DNA of 7,729 bases from Planctomycetaceae bacterium. Lineage in GTDB: Bacteria > Planctomycetota > Planctomycetia > Pirellulales > Pirellulaceae. Location: NCBI GenBank assembly GCA_007129635.1, contig SKVE01000695.1, positions 1 to 7,729 of the forward strand, in the 5' to 3' direction. Numbering within the stretch: position 1 is the stretch's first letter; each line of letters begins with the position of its first letter. Below are positions 6,546-7,729 of this stretch, in pieces. Position numbers and translations under genes: made by a program. The notes below the pieces were generated by a model. That model ran no database searches and was not told the DNA's origin. It worked only from the letters and a program-made list of their open reading frames with translations.

Positions 6546-6968
6546 CTACTTCTGCTTCCAGGCCCGCACGTACTCAACACTGAACGTCGATGGCAGATCG
6601 TCGTCGTCCGGCATTCCAAACCACTGCGGCATCGTCTCCGAGTCGAAAATCAAGAACAGCGGTTGGTGCCAGTGCGTGTTCTCGACCGAGCGGACCAGGA
6701 CGCCATCGACGTAGTACCTGATCTCGTCCTTGCCCCAGTCCAGGCCGAAAACGTGGTAGTCATCGGCGAACCGCCAGGGTGCTTCCCACACGCCGCCTAC
6801 GCTCCAGTGCTTTTTCTCCTGCGGCGTCTTGAAGACGTGCAGGTTCATGTTGTACTTGTGCTCGAACCCCTTGGCTTTGCCGCCGATCTCGAACACGTCG
6901 ATCTCGGTCAGCCAGCCAGGAACGTCCTCGACCTGGAACCAGAAGGAACTGGAACCACCGGAGTTCAT
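6546..6968 (-). CDS. GH16 family glycoside hydrolase, N-terminally truncated (probable gene fragment)
   Basis: From ATG 6968 this frame encodes 140 residues with the GH16 catalytic signature E-I-D-V-F-E (22-27: E22 nucleophile, E27 acid/base). It also has SSFWFQVEDVPGW before the signature, and HVFGLDWGKDEIRYYVDG and VEYVRAWKQ after it. GH16 enzymes hydrolyse or rearrange beta-1,3/1,4-glucans and galactans and are usually exported. GH16-like sequence clearly extends upstream of the ATG, from about 7030 to 6969 (ALHTKVRSGYGYYEVKAKP), as the early strand region of the fold. That extension has no start codon of its own and runs straight back to the stop of the SGNH gene in the same frame. The first part of the fold (about 40-60 residues) and any signal peptide are missing, so the product is probably inactive or the gene is a remnant. 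Catalytic residues are intact. Confidence 0.6.
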   Translation of the reverse strand: MNSGGSSSFWFQVEDVPGWLTEIDVFEIGGKAKGFEHKYNMNLHVFKTPQEKKHWSVGGVWEAPWRFADDYHVFGLDWGKDEIRYYVDGVLVRSVENTHWHQPLFLIFDSETMPQWFGMPDDDDLPSTFSVEYVRAWKQK

Positions 6969-7037
6969 CGGCTTGGCTTTGACTTCGTAGTAGCCGTAGC
7001 CCGACCGGACCTTGGTGTGCAGGGCGGCGCTGGTGGG

Positions 7038-7676
7038 TTACTCCTTGGGCAGCACCTGGAACACGGCCTTGGCAATGATCTTCGCACCCCGGTCATTCGG
7101 ATGCAACGTGTCACCAAAATGCTCGGCCCGCAGCAGACAGCAGATGTCGGCCAAGGGAATGCCGTGTTCATCACAGAAAGCCTTCAGCCGTGGGTTGTGG
7201 TAATCCCGCTTATCGTGGACTTCCGTGGCAATGCGAGTCGGAAACATCCACTCGTTGGCGTGCGGCACGTTGAACAAGACCGGCTGCTTGCCCCGGTCCA
7301 GTACCATCCGAGCCATGCGGCCCACGTTCCCAATAATCCTGCGGCTCGTGGATTCGGTGTCGGGCCACGTCCCCAGATCGTTGGTTCCCATGCCGAACAC
7401 GAAGTACCGGGCGTCGGGAAACAGGTCGAGGTAGTCACGGACCTGTTGCGGGCCGTTGTCGCTGATTTCGCCCGCAATGCCGCCGTTAATCACCTGGAGT
7501 CCCAGCGGAACGCAAAGCTCCTGGAGAAAGTCCGGGTACGTCCGGTACGGCCAATCCCCGGCAGGACCGAAGTTGTTCCAGCCGGTTAGACTATCACCGG
7601 CACACACGATGTCCACGGTGGTCCTGGCAGTCTCAAAGGCAGCGGTCCCACGTTCGACCACGTACAGCACGTCCAT
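7038..7676 (-). CDS. SGNH/GDSL-type esterase-like hydrolase
   Basis: This 212-residue protein has all four SGNH blocks. Block I is DIVCAGDSLTGW (22-33, Ser29 nucleophile), block II is NGGIAGE (64-70, Gly), block III is GMGTNDLG (95-102, Asn99), and block V is DTLHPND (189-195, Asp189 and His192). Such enzymes hydrolyse esters, often acetyl groups on carbohydrates. No signal peptide is visible, so it is probably cytosolic. ATG 7676 is chosen because GGGGG lies about 8 nt upstream. A GTG at 7682 would add two residues but sits too close to that site. The start is about 15 nt after the preceding gene's stop. The TAA stop at 7038-7040 is followed in the same frame by GH16 sequence. Confidence 0.87.
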   Translation of the reverse strand: MDVLYVVERGTAAFETARTTVDIVCAGDSLTGWNNFGPAGDWPYRTYPDFLQELCVPLGLQVINGGIAGEISDNGPQQVRDYLDLFPDARYFVFGMGTNDLGTWPDTESTSRRIIGNVGRMARMVLDRGKQPVLFNVPHANEWMFPTRIATEVHDKRDYHNPRLKAFCDEHGIPLADICCLLRAEHFGDTLHPNDRGAKIIAKAVFQVLPKE

Positions 7677-7691
7677 GATCACAGCCCCCGG

Positions 7692-7729
7692 TCAGTTCGT
7701 ATTCAAGATCATCTCCAGTTCGTCGATCA
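7692..7729 (-). CDS. C-terminal end of an unidentified gene (cut by window edge)
   Basis: The minus strand from the window edge reads IDELEMILNTN and then TGA at 7692-7694. The stop lies 15 nt before the ATG of the SGNH gene, as expected for adjacent operon genes. Eleven residues are too few to identify a family, and other frames cannot be excluded. Confidence 0.35.
   Translation of the reverse strand, partial: IDELEMILNTN

Noticed and set aside
5919..7589. 556-codon plus-strand open frame
   Set aside because: It runs antisense to the SGNH, GH16 and DUF6717-like genes, all of which have recognisable motifs. Its translation shows no motif, and such antisense frames are common in GC-rich DNA.

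Overview
The window most likely comes from a Planctomycetota genome, probably near Pirellulales. This is inferred from gene content, since there is no rRNA or marker gene. The supporting features are a planctomycete-style SUMF1 protein with a secretion signal, a Tat-exported Gfo/Idh/MocA oxidoreductase, a secreted sugar-isomerase-like TIM barrel, a DUF6717-like small protein, and high GC with frequent GTG starts.

Layout. Positions 1-108 (minus) hold the start of a YheU-family gene that runs off the left edge. Positions 109-573 are a divergent intergenic region with two strong inverted repeats: 297-370, which can fold as a three-armed structure, and 398-449, a 19-bp stem. The SUMF1-domain gene lies at 574-1587 (plus). 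Positions 1588-1989 form a convergent gap with scattered, frame-broken coding-like fragments. One fragment encodes a peptide resembling one encoded upstream of the YheU gene.

Positions 1990-7729 form one minus-strand cluster, read right to left. It begins with the tail of an unidentified gene (7692-7729), then an SGNH/GDSL hydrolase (7038-7676) and a GH16 glycosidase piece that follows in the same frame directly after the SGNH stop codon. Next come a DUF6717-like protein (6222-6530), a hidden GTG-start small ORF touching its stop codon, and a Tat-exported aldo/keto-reductase-like TIM-barrel protein (5063-6013). The cluster ends with ApbE (4249-5061), a Tat-exported Gfo/Idh/MocA oxidoreductase (2915-4231) and a Sec-exported TIM barrel (1990-2877).

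How the genes may work together. The last four genes are tightly packed (1-nt gap, 17-nt gap, 37-nt gap) and look like an operon. Three of the four products carry export signals, so the set reads as an envelope-located sugar-oxidation and rearrangement module, with ApbE able to attach FMN to a protein target not encoded here. The esterase-like SGNH protein and the GH16 piece upstream fit polysaccharide use, but the GH16 gene looks truncated and that area looks rearranged. The substrate cannot be read from the sequence. No mobile element, CRISPR array, tRNA or rRNA was found. The best leads for something undescribed are the structured DNA/RNA element at 297-370, the exported module, and the SGNH/GH16/DUF6717 mosaic.
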